This document shows positions 34,806-44,500 of a DNA stretch of 64,000 bases, piece after piece. Every line of letters starts with the position of its first letter. Position 1 is the stretch's first letter. This stretch comes from Actinomycetota bacterium (lineage in GTDB: Bacteria; Actinomycetota; CADDZG01; WHSQ01). Made by a program: the position numbers and the translations under genes. The stretch lies in the NCBI GenBank assembly GCA_030446465.1, contig JAUJNI010000001.1, positions 419,859 through 483,858 of the forward strand. Direction: 5' to 3'. The notes beneath the pieces are model-generated. The model saw nothing but the letters and a program-made list of their open reading frames with translations. It had not been told where the DNA came from and did not search any database.

Positions 34806-36164
34806 GTGAAGGAACCAAGAGCCTCAACGGAATCAGAGACCCTCGCGACCGCGTTGACCGTTGATTCGATCGTTGATGGCTCTGTGCTCGTGTTCGGCTC
34901 GCTACCACCAGAGGCGAGGGATCTTGACCTGCTGGTTCGCCCACATGAGCATTTCCAGCTGACCGACACCTTGCCACGTCTGGGGTTCCTACAGAAGGGC
35001 AGGACCTGGGCTCACTTCAGCGGTTGCTCCGTGACATCACTGGATCTCGTAGCCGTCTCCGAGTGGCGCCTTTCGTCCGAAGAAGCTGAGGCGCTCTTCA
35101 GAGAGGCGCTCCCCATAGAAGGTTTCGAAAAGCTGCTTCGTCCTTCGTCCGTTCACGCCTTCCTGATCCTGGCCCGTCGAGTTGTTCAGGGCGGCGGTCA
35201 CCTGGACGAGAAGCGCCGAGCGCGCTTAGGAGAGTTGCTACGAGAGAATCCCAATGCATGGGATGAAGCGGAGGTGAGGGCGGCGGCTTGGAGCGCGAAC
35301 AGGGCAGTCTCGCTTCTCAAGACTACCTACAAGACGAGCGTTCCGGCCACGAAGATTCGCAGTGCTGCTGCGGCGGCTCAGCGCTTTGAGTTGGACGCCT
35401 CGTTGCCTGGTGCAGCCTACCTGAAGGGCTGGAGGTCGGTCGCCTCCTCGACGAGGAATGGAGGTCTTGTAGCTCTTTCTGGTCTGGACGGTTCCGGAAA
35501 GTCGTTGCAGTCGGAGGCGCTGGAGGAAGTCTGCAACCGTCTAGGGATGGATGCGGTGGTCGTCTGGACTCGGCTGTCCTACAACCCCTCACTGAACGTC
35601 ATAGCGTTGCCGGTGAAGCGCTTCCTTTTAAGAGCGAAGGGGATAATGCGCCGATCAAAACAGCCTGACGTCATGCTCGGGAACGAGACCGTCACCGCAA
35701 ATCCTTCACAGGAGTATCGACTCGAAGGCAAGGAGCTTCGGCGCCAAAGCCCTTTTATGACTCAAGGGTGGGCCACGATCGTCGCTCTGGCCAACTCCTT
35801 GACGCAGCGGCGGGCAGTCCGCTACCACCTACGGCGGCGGAGGACCGTCATCTGCGATCGGTACGTCTTGGATTCAGTCGTCCATCTTCGCTACAGGTAC
35901 GGAGAGGAACGCAAGTTCCGGTGGCAAGCCTGCCTGATCAAGGCACTTTCACCCAAGCCGGTTGCTTCTTACTTTCTCGACGTTCCCCCAGAGGTCGCGC
36001 TCAGCCGCAAAGCCGAGCAATACAGCCTCGATCAGCTGAATCGGCAGGCGAGGCTCTATAAAGCCACGTATCAACGCTTGGGGGTCAAGCGCCTAGACGG
36101 TGAGCGCCCAGCCGAGGACCTTTGCGAGGAGATAGCGCCCGAAGTGTGGCTACGCTTTCCATGA
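34806..36164 (+). CDS. Fusion of nucleotidyltransferase-fold domain with a thymidylate kinase-like P-loop kinase
   Basis: 452 residues. The first ~110 contain SVLVFGSLPPEARDLDLLVR, a polymerase-beta-type nucleotidyltransferase signature (G-S ... D-x-D), with a third candidate carboxylate in VTSLDLVAV. The second half starts with GLVALSGLDGSGKSLQSEAL, a Walker A loop (GLDGSGKS), and continues with RRTVICDRYVLDSVVHLRYR (DRY-type motif) and YFLDVPPEVALSRK (LID-like segment), as in dTMP kinase. Residues 111-215 are a helical linker. True dTMP kinases are about 210 residues and stand alone, so this is probably a dedicated polysaccharide-locus kinase. Start is GTG with GAAGGGG upstream. Substrate unknown. 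Confidence 0.82.
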   Translation: MKEPRASTESETLATALTVDSIVDGSVLVFGSLPPEARDLDLLVRPHEHFQLTDTLPRLGFLQKGRTWAHFSGCSVTSLDLVAVSEWRLSSEEAEALFREALPIEGFEKLLRPSSVHAFLILARRVVQGGGHLDEKRRARLGELLRENPNAWDEAEVRAAAWSANRAVSLLKTTYKTSVPATKIRSAAAAAQRFELDASLPGAAYLKGWRSVASSTRNGGLVALSGLDGSGKSLQSEALEEVCNRLGMDAVVVWTRLSYNPSLNVIALPVKRFLLRAKGIMRRSKQPDVMLGNETVTANPSQEYRLEGKELRRQSPFMTQGWATIVALANSLTQRRAVRYHLRRRRTVICDRYVLDSVVHLRYRYGEERKFRWQACLIKALSPKPVASYFLDVPPEVALSRKAEQYSLDQLNRQARLYKATYQRLGVKRLDGERPAEDLCEEIAPEVWLRFP

Positions 36165-36209
36165 GACCTGTGGGGCCATCGGGAGCAAGACCCCGCAGTT
36201 ATGAACGTC

Positions 36210-36759
36210 CTATCGGGGGCCAGTCTTCTGGCCCTGCCATTTGCCGAGGTGGTCTTGAAGCAGTAGTCCTTGCTCGACGCTCGACCCAGTGCTGGAAGTT
36301 CCTCTTCTAGTTTTCTTGATACTGCTCACGAAGCTCGCGGGATGCCGGATGGTCACGATGACTTCCATGCCGAGGCGCTGCGCCAGCCACTCCGCTGAGA
36401 GGATGGCGTAGGGGTCTTTCAGCAATGGCCTGACTCCTCTGGTCCGGTACACGATAGCTTTGCGAGTAGTCGCGCGACAGCCGGCCAAGATCGCGGGGGC
36501 TGCGGACTCGGCTCAAGTTGCGAAACGCCGGGTAGCGCATTCTGAGGATCCGCTCGAGCACTGGCTCATAGAGCGCCTGATTATTCGTGTTGATGTAGAG
36601 CGTGTGGTAGGGGAAGGGCTCACCGGCCCAGCCGGGCTGGTACTTCTGATTGAACGGCTCGTTGATGTAGCCCGCTTCACCCGAAAGACACAGCATCTTC
36701 CCAACCCACGACGTGCCAGACCGCGTCGAACCCGTGACAAGGATGGGGGAATCCGACAT
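36210..36759 (-). pseudogene. Sulfotransferase remnant with several frameshifts
   Basis: The 5' part begins at ATG 36759 behind a strong AGGAGG and reads SDSPILVTGSTRSGTSWVGK, the PAPS 5'-phosphosulfate loop. Around 36440-36480 the homology moves to another frame (RGVRPLLKDPYAILSAEWLA then MEVIVTIRHPASFVSSIKK, the 3'-phosphate-binding motif). Near 36265-36300 it moves again (NFQHWVE in one frame, EQGLLLQDHLGKW in the next), and it stops about two thirds through a normal family member. A start and ribosome site survive, so decay is recent. An intact copy would sulfate the polysaccharide. Confidence 0.75.
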
Positions 36760-36831
36760 CGACACCTCCTCGACAACCATGCTACTGGGCGATACGCGTG
36801 GCGCCGTTTTCAACCTTGCTTCTGGGGAGCC

Positions 36832-37494
36832 CTAGCCCTCGTCGGGCTCGAAGGGTGGGATTCCCGCTGGCTCCGGTCCCTTGCCCTGGAACTCGGCTCT
36901 AAAGTCGTCCCAGACGTCTTGGCTCACTTGCTCGCACCTCTGGACCTTTCCTTCATCGTCGGCTCCCGACCACGCGGTGAGCGCGAAGTTGTAAGGAGGC
37001 TCGAGGTCCTCCCAGGGCACCGCGAGGTTCACCGCCGGCTCTTGCTCGACCAGGCTCGAGATCTGATCCTTTACCTCTTGGGGGGCGTCCGGCCGGTACC
37101 AGATGACGATCTGGCCGTGCTCCTGGGCATGCACCGCACCCTCTGGGGCGATGGTGTCCGCATAGAAACCGGGGGCCGCCGCCTGATCGAAATGGTTGCC
37201 GCTTGCCGGAGGGTTGCTCTTGTAGTCGACCGGCTCACTGACGTGCTTGTTGCCCTCACTTGGATGGCTCTCCACGTCGGTGCAGTTCGCCTCCGCCGCG
37301 GATCCGCCGACCGAGGCGGAGGCGCCTCCCGGGCCGTTGCCCTCCAGGTACACGAACGCCGCGACGCCGCCGAGGACCGCGACGGCGATGCCGATTGTGA
37401 TGAGGTTGGCGCGTCGCTGGGACTTTCGCTGGCGCGCCTTGCGAGCCTCTTCAGCGAGGCGTTTCTGTTGCTTTTGCTGAAGCTTCTTGCTCAC
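36832..37494 (-). CDS. DUF3105 membrane-anchored protein
   Basis: 220 residues. A basic cytoplasmic head (KKLQQKQQKRLAEEARKARQ) is followed by one membrane helix (about 30-50) and an outer domain with CTDVESHPSEGNKHV, PPASGNHFDQAAAPGFYAD, VHAQEHGQIVIWYRPDAP and FALTAWSGADD, the conserved blocks of DUF3105, including His residues suggestive of metal binding. Function is unknown. A TAGTTT box lies 7 nt before the GTG start on the minus strand. It stands alone between the pseudogene and the F420 genes. Confidence 0.88.
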   Translation of the reverse strand: MSKKLQQKQQKRLAEEARKARQRKSQRRANLITIGIAVAVLGGVAAFVYLEGNGPGGASASVGGSAAEANCTDVESHPSEGNKHVSEPVDYKSNPPASGNHFDQAAAPGFYADTIAPEGAVHAQEHGQIVIWYRPDAPQEVKDQISSLVEQEPAVNLAVPWEDLEPPYNFALTAWSGADDEGKVQRCEQVSQDVWDDFRAEFQGKGPEPAGIPPFEPDEG

Positions 37495-37501
37495 GGCCCG
37501 G

Positions 37502-37507
37502 AAACTA
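37502..37507 (-). promoter_or_regulatory. -10 box for a leaderless DUF3105 transcript
   Basis: On the minus strand TAGTTT is followed by CCGGGCC (7 nt) and GTG 37494. No ribosome site is present. The box lies inside the short gap after cofE. Confidence 0.45.
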
Positions 37508-37521
37508 CCGCGTCTGCCAGG

Positions 37522-38211
37522 TCATCTGAAGAGGTCGTCCTCGGGCGGCCGGACGATGGACGCGGCAGAGCCCCTCCCGAACAGGACTGGAGCACCCCGC
37601 ACGATCACCGCGCAGATACCCGTCGTCTTTTGCATCACCAGCTCCGCCGCTCCGGCGAGCTCGTCTGCGACGCAGATGTGGGTGGCAACCAGCTCGCGAC
37701 CCTGGCCGTCCCTGCCGCCGCGATAGTCGAGAAAGGCGTCGATGCCGGCGACGCCGATGGCGACATTGGTTTGTCCGAGCCTCCAGGCGCGGCCGAAGGT
37801 GTCGCTGATGACCACGGCGACGTCCGCCCCTGTGAGATGCAGGAAGCGGGCCCTCAGGCGCCGGGCCGAGAGGTCAGGATCGAGTGGCAGAAGCACCACT
37901 TGGTCGCCCTCGACGTTCGACGCGTCGACCCCCGCGTTGGCGCACACGAAACCATGCCTGGTCTCGGAGATCACCATGTCTCCCGCCTTGCGCAGGACGC
38001 GGGCAGACTCAGCCAGGACGGCATCCCGCCGGTCGTGGCCGGGTGCGAGCCGCCCCTCGGACTTGGACACCACCTTGTGGGCGATCACGACGACGTCCCG
38101 ATCGGCGAGCCCGCCGGCCCCCGCGGCATCCACTATCAAGCGGGCGAGGTCGTCTCCCACCGCGACCTCGGGGACGCCCTCGATCGCAATGATCCTGATC
38201 TCCTCCGTCAC
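37522..38211 (-). CDS. cofE: Coenzyme F420-0:L-glutamate ligase
   Basis: 229 residues from GTG 38211. RIIAIEGVPEVAVGDDLARL, DVVVIAHKVVSKSEGRL, ETRHGFVCANAGVDASN, VAVVISDTFGRAWRLGQTNV and AIGVAGIDAFLDYRGGRDGQ are the conserved CofE/FbiB N-terminal blocks. The enzyme adds glutamate to F420-0 with GTP. It lacks the C-terminal nitroreductase-like FMN domain found in mycobacterial FbiB, so it is the short CofE form; that reductase step must be done elsewhere or by another gene. The start overlaps the cofD stop by 4 nt (GTGA), so the pair is coupled. Confidence 0.93.
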   Translation of the reverse strand: MTEEIRIIAIEGVPEVAVGDDLARLIVDAAGAGGLADRDVVVIAHKVVSKSEGRLAPGHDRRDAVLAESARVLRKAGDMVISETRHGFVCANAGVDASNVEGDQVVLLPLDPDLSARRLRARFLHLTGADVAVVISDTFGRAWRLGQTNVAIGVAGIDAFLDYRGGRDGQGRELVATHICVADELAGAAELVMQKTTGICAVIVRGAPVLFGRGSAASIVRPPEDDLFR

Positions 38212-39131
38212 AGGTCGAGTAGGGCCTTCGCAAGGCGCTCGGAGGCGTCGTGGTCCTTCATGACCGTGTCGAGGGCGAGCGCCTGCATCCCTGTGAAACC
38301 AATGCGAGCGGCGTGTTCGGCGTCGATCTCGTCCACCACAAAGGTGTCCACGATGTCGGAGTAGAGCGACGCGACGCCGGACGCGCTGACATCGTGACCA
38401 AGAGAGGCGAGCATCCTGTCCGCGGGGCCCTTGAGCGCAGAGCCGCCCACGATCGGCGACACCGCCACGACGCGCGCGCGACCCCTCAATGCCTGCGTGA
38501 CGCCCCCTAGGCCAAGGATTGGCGCAAGCGACACGAATGGGTTCGACGGGCACAGGACGACCACGTCGGCGGAGTCGATGGCCTCGATCACCCCGGGCGC
38601 TGCGGTCGCACTCTCGATTCCCTCGAAGGTGATCCGTGCCACCTCGGGCTCACAGCGCTCCCGCACGAAGTACTGCTGGAACTCGAGGGCCCGATCGTCT
38701 TTGGTGAGGATGCGAGTCCTCACCCGATCATCGGTCATCGGGATCACCCTAGAGGCGACGCCGAGGGCCCGCGCGACCTCCTCGGTCACGATGGACAGAG
38801 GGACGCCCTCGGCCAGGCGCTGGGTGCGGTAGAGGCAGGTGGCGAAGTCTCGGTCGCCGAGCCTGAACCACGTCTCGGCCCCCAGGACCGCGAGCGAGTC
38901 GACCAGGTTGAAGGTGTCGCCCCTCAGCCCCCAGCCTCTCTGGCTGTCGGCTACACCGGCGAGCCAGTAAGTGACGATGTCGACGTCGGGGCTGACGTGG
39001 ACCCCGTAGATGGAGGCGTCGTCGCCGGTGTTCACGACGGCGGTCAGATCGGACGGATCGGAGAGAGCCCGGTGCAGGCCCACCAGGAGCTTTGCTCCAC
39101 CCACTCCTCCGGCCAGGGCCGTCACTTTCAC
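38208..39131 (-). CDS. cofD: 2-phospho-L-lactate transferase (F420-0 synthase)
   Basis: 307 residues from GTG 39131. VTALAGGVGGAKLLVGLHRA is the nucleotide loop, TAVVNTGDDASIYGVHVSPD the metal/substrate block, and GWGLRGDTFNLVDSLAVLGA with WFRLGDRDFATCLYRTQRL complete the CofD/FbiA signature; CPSNPFVSLAPILGLGGV is near the end. It transfers a phospholactyl-type group (phosphoenolpyruvyl in mycobacteria) onto FO. The frame is open far upstream to 39380 but that part overlaps fbiC and is rejected. It is divergent from fbiC with 28 nt between the starts. Confidence 0.94.
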   Translation of the reverse strand: MKVTALAGGVGGAKLLVGLHRALSDPSDLTAVVNTGDDASIYGVHVSPDVDIVTYWLAGVADSQRGWGLRGDTFNLVDSLAVLGAETWFRLGDRDFATCLYRTQRLAEGVPLSIVTEEVARALGVASRVIPMTDDRVRTRILTKDDRALEFQQYFVRERCEPEVARITFEGIESATAAPGVIEAIDSADVVVLCPSNPFVSLAPILGLGGVTQALRGRARVVAVSPIVGGSALKGPADRMLASLGHDVSASGVASLYSDIVDTFVVDEIDAEHAARIGFTGMQALALDTVMKDHDASERLAKALLDL

Positions 39132-39146
39132 GGTGGGGGAGTCTAG

Positions 39147-39152
39147 TAGCGT
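39147..39152 (+). promoter_or_regulatory. -10 box for a leaderless fbiC transcript
   Basis: TAGCGT is followed by 7 nt and ATG 39160. On the other strand TAGACT lies 8 nt before the cofD GTG, so the 28-nt gap appears to hold two back-to-back leaderless promoters. Confidence 0.45.
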
Positions 39153-39159
39153 GTCCCCG

Positions 39160-41571
39160 ATGACCCGTCTTGAGACGCTGGCGCAGCGGGCCTCTACGCA
39201 AACCCCCCTGACCGATCCCGAGGCGCGGGAGCTGGCCCGTATGTCACGCCCCGACCCCGAGCCAGTAATAAGGGCCGCCGCAGCGCTGCGGGACTCCGTC
39301 ACGGGGCCGACCATTACCTTCTCGAAGAAGGTTTTCATCCCTCTGACCAAGCTGTGCAGGGACGCCTGCGGGTACTGCACCTTCGCCCATCCCCCGCGCG
39401 AAGGCGAGCCCGCTTACCTGACGCTCGACGAGGTGGTGGCCGTCGCCAAGGCCGGCGAGGCGGCGGGCTGCCGGGAAGCTCTGTTCACCCTTGGTGACAA
39501 GCCGGAGCGCAAGTGGCCACAGGCACGGGCCGAGCTTGCGGCGATGGGCGTGTCCACCACGGTGGGTTATCTGACCGAAGCCTGCCGGGCGGTGCTCGAG
39601 AACACCTCGCTGCTACCTCATGCCAATCCGGGGACCTTGACCCTTCCAGAGGTCGAGGCCCTCAGAGAGGTGAGCGTGAGCCAGGGCATGATGCTCGAAA
39701 CGACCTCCGAGCGGTTGCTGGCCAGGGGCATGGCACACTTCGGGGCGCCCGACAAAAGACCGGCCACCCGGCTCGCAACGCTCGAGAATGCGGGCCGCGC
39801 CCGGGTTCCCTTCACCACCGGCATCCTGATCGGAATCGGCGAGACCTTCGAGGAGCGCATCGACGCTCTGCTCGCAATCCGGGCCAGCCACGAGCGCCAC
39901 GGGCACATCCAGGAGGTCATCGTCCAGAACTTCCGGGCCAAGGAAGGGACCGCCATGTCGGCCCACCCAGAGCCTGGCCCCGACGACATGCGCCTCACGA
40001 TCGCGCTGGCTCGGCTCATCCTGCCCCCCGGCGTCGCGGTCCAGGCCCCCCCGAACCTGACTCCGGGTGAGTACGGGACCTACCTCGACGCCGGTCTCAA
40101 CGACTGGGGAGGCGTCTCGCCCGTCACTATCGATCACGTCAATCCCGAGGCGCCGTGGCCGAAGCTCGAGGAGCTGCGTAAGGTCACCGAGGGCCGCGGG
40201 TTCGTGCTCGTGGACCGGCTGGCGATCTATCCCGGCTACTGCGCCGCCCCCGCGGCGCGCGCTACCTGGATCAGTCAGGGCCTCAGGGGGAGGGTGCTCG
40301 ACCTTACCGACGCACAGGGCTTCCCCCGCAGCTTCGAGTGGTACTCGGGCGGCGACCAGGCGCCTCCGCAGTCCGATCGCATTGTGCTGGAGCAGGCCCT
40401 TGCGGGGGCCTGGCGAGTTCCGGCCCGGGTGACGAGGCCGTCGCTCGGGCGGGCGCTCGACAAGGCTCTGGAGGGCGTCGACCTGAACGAGGACGACATC
40501 ACGCTGCTGTTCACCGCCACGGGGGCCGAGCTCGAGCGTCTCTATCAGCTGGCGGACGACAAGAGAAGAGCAGCGGTGGGGGACGAGGTCACCTACGTGG
40601 TCAATCGCAACATCAACTACACCAACATGTGCTACTTCCGGTGCGGCTTCTGCGCCTTCTCCAAAGGCCCAAAGTCGCTGAACTTGCGGGGGGAGCCTTA
40701 CCTGCTGTCGCCCGAGGAGGTCGCCGCCCGAGCAGTCGAGGCGTGGGAGCGCGGAGCTACCGAGGTCTGCATGCAGGGCGGCATCCACCACAGCTTTACC
40801 GGGGACCACTACCTCGAGTACCTGAGGGCGGTCAAGGATGCGGTCCCCGACATGCATGTGCACGCGTTCACGGCCCTCGAGGTGGCGCAGGGGGCACGGG
40901 CCTCCGGCATGTCGGTTGCCCAGTTCCTCGAGCTGTTGCGAGACGCGGGGCTGAAGACGCTGCCTGGGACTGCGGCCGAAGTCCTCGACGACGAGATAAG
41001 GGCCATCATCTGTCCCGACAAGATCGATACGGCGGAGTGGTGCGAGGTGCATCGCATCGCTCACTCGCTCGGCCTCCGCAGCAACGCGACCATCATGTTC
41101 GGAACCGTCGAGCATCCGCGGAGCTGGGCCCGGCACCTGTTGGTGGTTCGCCGGCTCCATCGCGAGATCGCCGGTCACGCGGGCGCCGCTCGTGGTGCAG
41201 AGGGGCTGTTCGAGTTCGTCCCCTTGCCCTTCGTCCACATGGCGGCGCCCATCTATTTGAAGGGACGTGCGCGTCGAGGGCCTACTTTCGAGGAGGCTCT
41301 CAAGATGCATGCCGTTGCTCGCCTCGCGTTGGCGGGGGATATCGACAACATTCAGGTCTCGTGGGTCAAGATGGGAGTGGAGGGTTCCAAGCTGGCGCTG
41401 CAAGCCGGGGCCAACGACCTTGGGGGCACCTTGACGAACGAGAACATCTCTCGAGCGGCGGGCGCGGCTCATGGCCAAGAGCTGACCGCCGAAGGCATGG
41501 AGGCGCTGATTCGCTCTATCGGCCGGATTCCGCGCAGAAGAACGACGTTGTACGAGACCGTGCCCGTCTAG
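39160..41571 (+). CDS. fbiC: Bifunctional FO synthase (CofG-CofH fusion)
   Basis: 803 residues from ATG 39160. Two radical-SAM halves, each with its cluster motif: CRDACGYC (Cys66, 70, 73) in the CofG half and CYFRCGFC (Cys491, 495, 498) in the CofH half. They join tyrosine and a pyrimidine to give 7,8-didemethyl-8-hydroxy-5-deazariboflavin (FO), the F420 chromophore. Length matches actinobacterial FbiC. With divergent cofD and cofE the window holds the core F420 pathway apart from the CofC/FbiD guanylyltransferase. The frame runs back to 39010 but there it overlaps cofD. Confidence 0.95.
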   Translation: MTRLETLAQRASTQTPLTDPEARELARMSRPDPEPVIRAAAALRDSVTGPTITFSKKVFIPLTKLCRDACGYCTFAHPPREGEPAYLTLDEVVAVAKAGEAAGCREALFTLGDKPERKWPQARAELAAMGVSTTVGYLTEACRAVLENTSLLPHANPGTLTLPEVEALREVSVSQGMMLETTSERLLARGMAHFGAPDKRPATRLATLENAGRARVPFTTGILIGIGETFEERIDALLAIRASHERHGHIQEVIVQNFRAKEGTAMSAHPEPGPDDMRLTIALARLILPPGVAVQAPPNLTPGEYGTYLDAGLNDWGGVSPVTIDHVNPEAPWPKLEELRKVTEGRGFVLVDRLAIYPGYCAAPAARATWISQGLRGRVLDLTDAQGFPRSFEWYSGGDQAPPQSDRIVLEQALAGAWRVPARVTRPSLGRALDKALEGVDLNEDDITLLFTATGAELERLYQLADDKRRAAVGDEVTYVVNRNINYTNMCYFRCGFCAFSKGPKSLNLRGEPYLLSPEEVAARAVEAWERGATEVCMQGGIHHSFTGDHYLEYLRAVKDAVPDMHVHAFTALEVAQGARASGMSVAQFLELLRDAGLKTLPGTAAEVLDDEIRAIICPDKIDTAEWCEVHRIAHSLGLRSNATIMFGTVEHPRSWARHLLVVRRLHREIAGHAGAARGAEGLFEFVPLPFVHMAAPIYLKGRARRGPTFEEALKMHAVARLALAGDIDNIQVSWVKMGVEGSKLALQAGANDLGGTLTNENISRAAGAAHGQELTAEGMEALIRSIGRIPRRRTTLYETVPV

Positions 41572-41587
41572 AACAAAAGACAAAGCT

Positions 41588-44500
41588 ATGTCCATCGAAT
41601 CCACACAGGTACTGACGCGCGGCGGCTCCGAGACCCAAGGGAGGCTCGGCGATCGTCCCGGTGGCGACGGTCACCGAACTTCGGACAGCCGCGAGCCGAG
41701 CGTCCTGGCGATCGTGGTCACGCACGACGGCCGGAAGTGGTTGAGCGATTGCCTCATCTCGCTCGCGAACCAGAGCTACGGATCCCTCGACGTCCTCGTA
41801 GTCGACGACGCATCTCCCAGGCGGGAGGAGCAATCCACCGTCAAACGGATCGCAAAGCGACATCTCAAGCGGCGGCGGTGGGGATACGTAAGAACTCCGC
41901 GGCCGCTTGGATATGGGGGCGCGATCAATTGGGCGCTGTCGCGCGTCAAGACCGACGCGGATCTCCTGTTGCTGCTTCACGACGACGTCGAGCTCACGCC
42001 CGAGTCCCTTACCCGGATGGTCGAGCGTGCCTCGAGCGACGAGGCGGTTGCCGTGGTCGGACCCAAGATAGTCACCTGGGACGACCCCTCCATCCTGGAA
42101 GAGGTCGGTATGGCGGTGGATCGTTTTGGCTATCCCTACAAGGGTCTGGAGCAGGGCGAGATCGACCTGGGACAGCACGACATCGCATCCGAGGTCTTCT
42201 ACGTAACCAGCACTTGCATGCTCATGCCACACGAGCTCTTTAGGCAGCTCAACGGCTGGGACTCCAGGCTGGGCGCCTATGCAGAGGATCTCGATCTGTG
42301 CTGGCGGGCTCGCCTGACCGGCAGCGTCGTCCGTATGGAGCCAAAGGCCGTCGCCCGCCACGCGATCGCGATGGCTACGGGTCAACGTCCATCGCGCTTT
42401 GATCAGGCTCGCTACTTCATTCGGCGCAACCGGCTCAGAACGGTGATCAAGAACGCATCCGCTCTGAGGCTCATGGCATTGGTGCCCCAATTCATCCTTC
42501 TGACGTTCGCAGAGATGCTGGGATTCTTGGTCTTGCGCCAGCCACGCGAGGTCGTGAACCTCGGCCGTGCACTGCTGTGGAACCTGTGGCACCTCCCCCA
42601 GACGGTCGCCGAGCGGCGGCGGGTGCAACGCACCAGGAAGGTCTCCGACGGCGCGCTGCGGCGTTTCACGGTGAAAGAGACGACGCGTATCCATGTGTAT
42701 GTCTCGAACCAGGCAGGCCGCCTGGAGGAGGCGTGGGGCCGCCGGGCCGAGCTGATCGCCGCCCGGACCTCGAAGACGCGCTCGATGACCAAACGGATCG
42801 GCCCCCCGCAGGTCGCCGTCGCTTTGCTGCTGGTTCTCGGGCTCGTCCTCGGCTTCAGGCACTTCATCTGGTCCCCGCCCGCCTCGGTCGGAGAGCTGTT
42901 GCCCTATCCAGAGGGGGCTACTTCGATGTGGCGCGCGTGGGCTTCGCCGTGGCGGGGAGCGGGTCTCGGAGAGCCGGGTCCCGCTCCGCCGGCGTTTCTG
43001 TTTCTCGGCCTCTTCCAGGTCGCCGCGTTGGGGGCCGCGGGAGTAGCACAGAGACTGCTGATCGCGGTGCTGGGAGCGATTGCATTCGTCGGGGCCAATC
43101 GGCTCGTCTCCGAGTTGGTGGGCCGACCCGGGCGGATCGTCGCAGGTCTCGTCTACGGGCTGGGCGCCGTCGGATACGCCGGTGTCAGGTCCGGCTCACT
43201 CAGCGCCCTGGCATTCGGCGCCGCCGCGCCTTTTGCCCTGCACTCGATGTTGCGACTGTCGGGTTGGGCGAGGCCCCCCCGCTGGACTGCAGGGAAGGAG
43301 ATCGCCCGCCTCGCCCTCTATTCCGCCTTCTCCGGCGCCTTCGTGCCCGGGTCGTTCGTCCTCTATGGGGGCGCGGCGCTGCTGTTGTCTCTGACCAGGT
43401 CCCTGCTGGGGGGGCGGCGCTCGGAGCTAAAGGCTCTGGTCGGATCGGTAGCAGGACTCGCGGTCGGGTGGGCGCTGCTATTGCCGTGGAGCACCACCTG
43501 GTTGTCACCCGGGGGAGCGCTCAACCGGCTCACGGCGGATGCGACCTCGTCCGGCGTTGCGGCCCACTTTCGCGGCCACGGGATGACCAGCGTTCTGCTT
43601 GGACAGACCCCCGACGGCCCCGCCTTGTTCGGGCTCGCTCTTCCGCTACTCGGAACCATCGCGGTGGCGGTGGGGCAGGGCCAGCGTCGTCGCATGGCCC
43701 TCGCGCTCTGGACCCTCGTCATTGTTACCGGCGCGCTCGCCACCGCCTTTGCCTCCGGGGCCCTGCCCCCATTGGTATCGAGTCCGACCGAGCTGGGCGT
43801 CATGGCGGCCTTGGGCTTCGCGGGTCTGGCCGGACTTGCGGTCGGCGCCTTCCGTCTCGATCTTCCTCGCAGGGGGGTGGGAATGGTTCATGCTGCAACG
43901 CTCGGGGGTCTTGCCGTGGCCGCTTTCTTGCTGGCGGCCGGGCTGCTTCCCACGCTGTGGCACGGTGACTGGGAGCCGGGCCGTGGCGCCGAGCGCCTGG
44001 CCCCCGAGGCGGTGGAGGAAGTGCGGTCGTTCCTCGAGGCGGAAGCCCTTCAGGATCCGACTTTTAGGGTCTTGTGGCTGGGTAAGGGATGGGGCGCGCC
44101 TGCACCCTCTGCGGCGCTTCCGTCGGGGGAGTCCATGGTGACCGATGCCCGTGGCATGGTCCTTCCCCACCTCTTCGAGCGAGCCGCGGGCGAGGGCTAC
44201 CGTGAGCTCCAGTCCGTAATCGATTCGGTGGAGTCGGGGGCGACCGACCGCGCGGGCGGGCTGTTGGGCGCCTTCAACGTCGACTACGTCGTGTTGGAGG
44301 GCGCGGGGCTATCGCCTGAATGGTCGGGCCAGGGTGACCTTGCGGTGGTGAGTGAGTCACCCGGCGGCGACTACGTCATTTTGGAGAACCACACGAGCCT
44401 CGAGCGGGCGGCCCTGTACGACGGTGTCCCTCCCTACGTGGCGGCAGTGCAGAGCAACGATCCTGCTCTCGTGGCGGACGCTGACGTCGCTGCCCGGAGT

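Noticed and set aside
5530-36759. Prophage or transposon-borne origin of the polysaccharide cluster
   Set aside because: No integrase, transposase, tRNA junction or terminal repeats were found; lower GC alone is insufficient.
36832-38364. Long plus-strand frame of 634 codons opposite DUF3105 and cofE
   Set aside because: It has no family character and is a shadow of high-GC genes on the other strand.
38212-38553. N-terminal extension of CofE
   Set aside because: The extra residues overlap cofD in another frame; GTG 38211 begins the conserved CofE domain and overlaps the cofD stop by 4 nt.
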